From the NCBI GenBank assembly GCA_963833585.1, contig CAWHYF010000004.1, forward strand, positions 248,001 to 312,000: 64,000 nucleotides of DNA, given 5' to 3'. Numbering within the stretch: position 1 is the first letter of the stretch; each line of letters opens with the position of its first letter. The position numbers and the translations under genes are program-made. The notes under the pieces were generated by a model. The model had not been told where the DNA came from and searched no databases. It saw only the letters and a program-made list of their open reading frames with translations. This document shows positions 61,338 through 64,000 of this stretch, piece after piece. The DNA is from Bog-756 sp963833585. Its GTDB lineage: Bacteria > Actinomycetota > Acidimicrobiia > Acidimicrobiales > RAAP-2.

Positions 61338-62198
61338 ATGGAACTGAACAAGACCGTAACGGTCATCGGAGCGGGCGTTCTCGGGGCAGCGATGGCTTCC
61401 CGCTTGGGTGAGACAGGGCACCAGGTTCGATTGTGGAATCGTACGGCGGAACGAGCGCGAACCGCTGCCGAGGGCGAACACGGAGTCACCCCGGTCGACT
61501 CCCTTGACATCGCCGTGACGGGAGCCTCAGTGGTCATCACCGTGCTTCGCGAGGGCGATGCTGTCGCTCACGTGATGGAGCCCGTCCTCGCCCAGCTGGA
61601 TCATGGCGCGGTCTGGGTGCAGGCGAGTACCGTTGGTCCACGAAGTGCCCTCGCCTTGGCGGATCTGGCAGCGGAGCACGGCGTGGCTTTTCTCGACGCT
61701 CCTGTGTCAGGAAGCTCGACCCCGGCGCGTCAGGGGAAGTTGGTTTGGCTGATCGCGGGCGATGAAGACGTACTGGCCCGAGCGCGACCGGTTCTGGATG
61801 CACTCGCATCATCGGTTCTGCACGTGGGCACGGGGGTGGAGGGCAGTTCGCTCAAACTGGTGGTCAATGCCTGGATGACTGCGGCAACGGTTGCGATGAG
61901 CGACGTCCTCGGACTTTGCGACGCGTTGAGTATTGATCACGAGAACCTGGTCATGGCACTGCAGGCCGGACCGTTGAACATGCCCTACGCGCTGCAGAAG
62001 TTGCGGCTCATGGACGAAGGGTCCTTCGATCCGGGATTTGCGGTGCAGCTCGCATTGAAGGACATCGACCTTGTCGGTGAATCCGCTACCTTGAGTCCGC
62101 TCTTACAGGTGGTCCGCCACCGACTCGAGCGCACTGCAGCAGCAGGACATGGCGATCAAGATCTCGCAGCTCTCGACGTCTTCAGAGGGATCTCCTAG
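61338..62198 (+). CDS. 3-hydroxyisobutyrate dehydrogenase-family oxidoreductase
   Basis: A 286-residue beta-hydroxyacid dehydrogenase. The NAD(P) motif is VIGAGVLGAAMASRL; the substrate motif DAPVSGSS and the catalytic Lys motif GVEGSSLKLVVNAW follow in order. It reduces or oxidises beta-hydroxyacids. AAGGAG precedes ATG 61338. No operon neighbours. Confidence 0.92.
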   Translation: MELNKTVTVIGAGVLGAAMASRLGETGHQVRLWNRTAERARTAAEGEHGVTPVDSLDIAVTGASVVITVLREGDAVAHVMEPVLAQLDHGAVWVQASTVGPRSALALADLAAEHGVAFLDAPVSGSSTPARQGKLVWLIAGDEDVLARARPVLDALASSVLHVGTGVEGSSLKLVVNAWMTAATVAMSDVLGLCDALSIDHENLVMALQAGPLNMPYALQKLRLMDEGSFDPGFAVQLALKDIDLVGESATLSPLLQVVRHRLERTAAAGHGDQDLAALDVFRGIS

Positions 62199-62561
62199 TC
62201 CCGATACCGAGCCGCGCTATGGGAAAGTGCGCCAGGTGGCGCCGTGCGCACATCGCTGTCTCTGTTGATCTCCGTGGTGAGACTTCTATCCGCGGCTGTC
62301 CGGAACGGGCAGGAGCCGGAGAACACCTGAAAGGAGGGCGGCCGTTCGGCGGTGGAGCGCGCCAGCGATTGGTTTTGAACTTGGTGAACTCTGAACGGAG
62401 GACAGAACCAGCTCAGGAGGAAGAATCTGCATGGCAGACGACAGTGTGGGCAACTCGCTCGCCCATCTCGCTGAACCGGGTGCCTCATGACCCGCCCCCA
62501 CACACTGGGTTAGGGCCAACCAGCGGTGCATCGCAGCCCGCTGGCGTTCAGTGTGGCTCCA
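62199..62561. other. Convergent gap
   Basis: No clear gene in 363 bases between convergent genes. A 19-codon frame with a strong AGGAGG (62431-62490) is listed below. Confidence 0.5.
62431..62490 (+). CDS. Possible 19-residue peptide
   Basis: ATG 62431 follows AGGAGG by ten bases and opens a 19-codon frame (MADDSVGNSLAHLAEPGAS). It may be an N-terminal relic of a lost gene or a real small peptide. No family recognised. Confidence 0.25.
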   Translation: MADDSVGNSLAHLAEPGAS

Positions 62562-63128
62562 TCAGGATCGGGAGTAGGTCTGGACGAGAACGCCGTCAGG
62601 CCCAACCGGCCTGGTCTCCACCAAGCGGAATTTCAACCGGTCGATGCCGTCGGGGAACAGGCGCCGACCCCGGCCGAGTACGGTCGGAAACACCATGAGC
62701 CGTAGCTCGTCGACGAGATCGTCGGCCAGCAAGGTCCCGACCAGGGTGGCACTGCCAGCGACGAGGATCAGCCCCTGAGTCGCCTTCTTCAGCTGTGTGA
62801 TCTCCCCGGCAACATTGCCTGTGATCACCGTCGTGTTCTCCCATTCGGGATCCTTCAGTGTGGTCGACGCCACGTATTTCCGTCCTTGGTTGATCTTGTC
62901 GGCGAACTCACCTTCCCGGCTCGGCCATGCCTCGGCGAACCCTTCGTAGGTAATACGCCCGAACAACTGGATCTCAGACGCCATCAGCTCGTCGAGCTTG
63001 TACTGATTGCCTTCCGCACCCCGGTCGTACTCGAATGTCCAGCCGCCATGCTCGTAGCTCTCGGACCCGCCGGGATCTTCGAAGACGCCATCGATGGACA
63101 CGAATTCGGTCACCACGAGCTGTCCCAT
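62562..63128 (-). CDS. Dihydrofolate reductase-like (RibD C-terminal family) protein
   Basis: A 188-residue RibD_C/YyaP-type protein. VVTEFVSIDGVFEDPGGSE opens the fold; MASEIQLFGRITYEGFAEAW and LILVAGSATLVGTLLADDLVDEL carry the NADPH-binding parts; LGRGRRLFPDG closes. It probably is an NADPH-dependent reductase of unknown substrate, not true DHFR. GAGGAG precedes ATG 63128. Confidence 0.9.
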   Translation of the reverse strand: MGQLVVTEFVSIDGVFEDPGGSESYEHGGWTFEYDRGAEGNQYKLDELMASEIQLFGRITYEGFAEAWPSREGEFADKINQGRKYVASTTLKDPEWENTTVITGNVAGEITQLKKATQGLILVAGSATLVGTLLADDLVDELRLMVFPTVLGRGRRLFPDGIDRLKFRLVETRPVGPDGVLVQTYSRS

Positions 63129-63300
63129 CCAGGTCTCCTCTCTGGCCTCTCCCCAGGACGACGCTGACCACGCAGAAAGCTCATCGCCCGCCGCGTCAAC
63201 GCCGAAGGTGGCGAATCATGATCTACCGGCGATTCTTCGAGGTCTACGGACCTGCGCGCTCAGACCGCCGGTTCGGAATAGGGCGGCCCTCCGCCGCTTC

Positions 63301-63849
63301 CTAGGCCCGCCGGCCCAAGAAGTAAAGGAACTCCGTCTGCAGGTCGGCATCAATAGGCGGTTCCAATTTCGGGCCGAAGACGTTCGGCTGGCGGATCATG
63401 GCATCCATCGGCTTGAGACCTTCGTAGGCCTTTCGGACGGAGACCTCGTCAAGGCGCTCGTCAGCACCGATTGTTCGAGCCAGGTCCCACGTGTGGACGA
63501 GCAAGTCCATGGTCACGAACCGGCCAATGATCTCGCCCGCAGACATCCTGCCGGTCGGCCCCTCCACCACCTTGGCCACCGTGTCCGGTTCCCCGGTGAT
63601 CTCATCGATCGCTTGTGAGACCTCTTCCCAGGCCCGCCTCGGGTCCTCGTCAGCGCCCATGGGCTCCGATTCCCCGCCCCGAACATTGGCGATCACGCCC
63701 CGATGGCCCTCGACCACATGAGCCACCACGTCGCGGGCCGTCCACAGCTCGCAGGGGGATTGGGCCTCCCATCGCTCGGGGCTCACCGCCCTCACCGCGG
63801 CATCGAAGCCGCTCGACACCAACCGGTAACTGTCCTGGACCTGGGTCAT
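63301..63849 (-). CDS. TIGR03086-type MDMPI-like metal-binding protein
   Basis: A 182-residue DinB-like helix bundle. The metal His occur in WTARDVVAHVVEGHRGV and the later VTMDLLVHTWDLARTIG, the TIGR03086 pattern. ATG 63849 is chosen; no ribosome-binding site is visible, so it may be leaderless. The third MDMPI-type protein in the window. Confidence 0.88.
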   Translation of the reverse strand: MTQVQDSYRLVSSGFDAAVRAVSPERWEAQSPCELWTARDVVAHVVEGHRGVIANVRGGESEPMGADEDPRRAWEEVSQAIDEITGEPDTVAKVVEGPTGRMSAGEIIGRFVTMDLLVHTWDLARTIGADERLDEVSVRKAYEGLKPMDAMIRQPNVFGPKLEPPIDADLQTEFLYFLGRRA

Positions 63850-64000
63850 GGTGGCTAGCGTACGCCGCGCCTCGGCCACACCGAAAATGCCGAGCCCGGG
63901 CGGCGCCGCGGACCCGACAGTTGCAAGTTGGCACGCGTCACCGCTGGCTGGAAATACCGACAGCTGATGGCGGGAGGAAATACGCGGTCTGGTCGTGTTA

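Overview
The window is high-GC actinobacterial DNA. GTG starts are common, neighbouring genes often overlap as ATGA, GTGA or TGATG, and the families present (WS/DGAT acyltransferase, F420-type PPOX proteins, mycothiol-dependent-isomerase-like proteins, EF-G2, an ECF41-like sigma factor, DUF6131, DUF4254, DUF7064) are typical of Actinomycetota. The style resembles Acidimicrobiia, but that placement is inference because no rRNA or tRNA gene was recognised. No prophage, insertion sequence or CRISPR array was seen.

Region 1 (0-18.4 kb) is dense and looks like stable chromosome. It holds a patatin lipase and a WS/DGAT acyltransferase (lipid metabolism), a XRE regulator with an inverted-repeat operator, a YjbR-like protein coupled to a CpdA-like phosphodiesterase, a GH38 alpha-mannosidase, RNase Z, a class III cyclase fused to a YHS-like metal domain, a PhzF isomerase, a secreted GH5 glycosidase, EF-G2, and an overlapping phosphotransferase-DUF7064 pair.

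Region 2 (18.4-25.3 kb) is the most interesting part. A four-gene, translationally coupled minus-strand operon encodes QueD, QueC, a GT9 glycosyltransferase and an unrecognised predicted beta-propeller protein. It faces a DUF4254 gene (split here by a frameshift) that is coupled to a flavoprotein. It is followed by a TylF-like methyltransferase and a sulfotransferase. Together they look like a small glycan- or nucleoside-modifying island built around 7-deazaguanine chemistry.

Region 3 (25.3-44.3 kb) has further secreted glycosidases (GH43-like, GH114), an NlpC/P60 peptidase carrying a six-repeat propeller, a PhyH/MDR/SDR oxidation group, a XRE-nucleotidyltransferase toxin-antitoxin-like pair with a putative operator, an ECF41-like sigma factor divergent from an AhpD-like gene, a P450 and a hydrolase.

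Region 4 (44.3-53.2 kb) is sparsely coding. It has large gaps, very short ORFs, a STAS/HATPase partner-switching pair, a secreted phosphoesterase, a TMEM175-like channel, and decayed remnants of a VOC gene and a GH5 cellulase.

Region 5 (53.3-64 kb) carries two small-molecule kinases, a DHA2-type exporter, a compact arsenic-resistance locus (arsR divergent from arsI, an aquaglyceroporin and arsC), a DUF4242-cyclase fusion and assorted oxidoreductases. The two cyclases and the CpdA-like enzyme suggest cyclic-nucleotide signalling.
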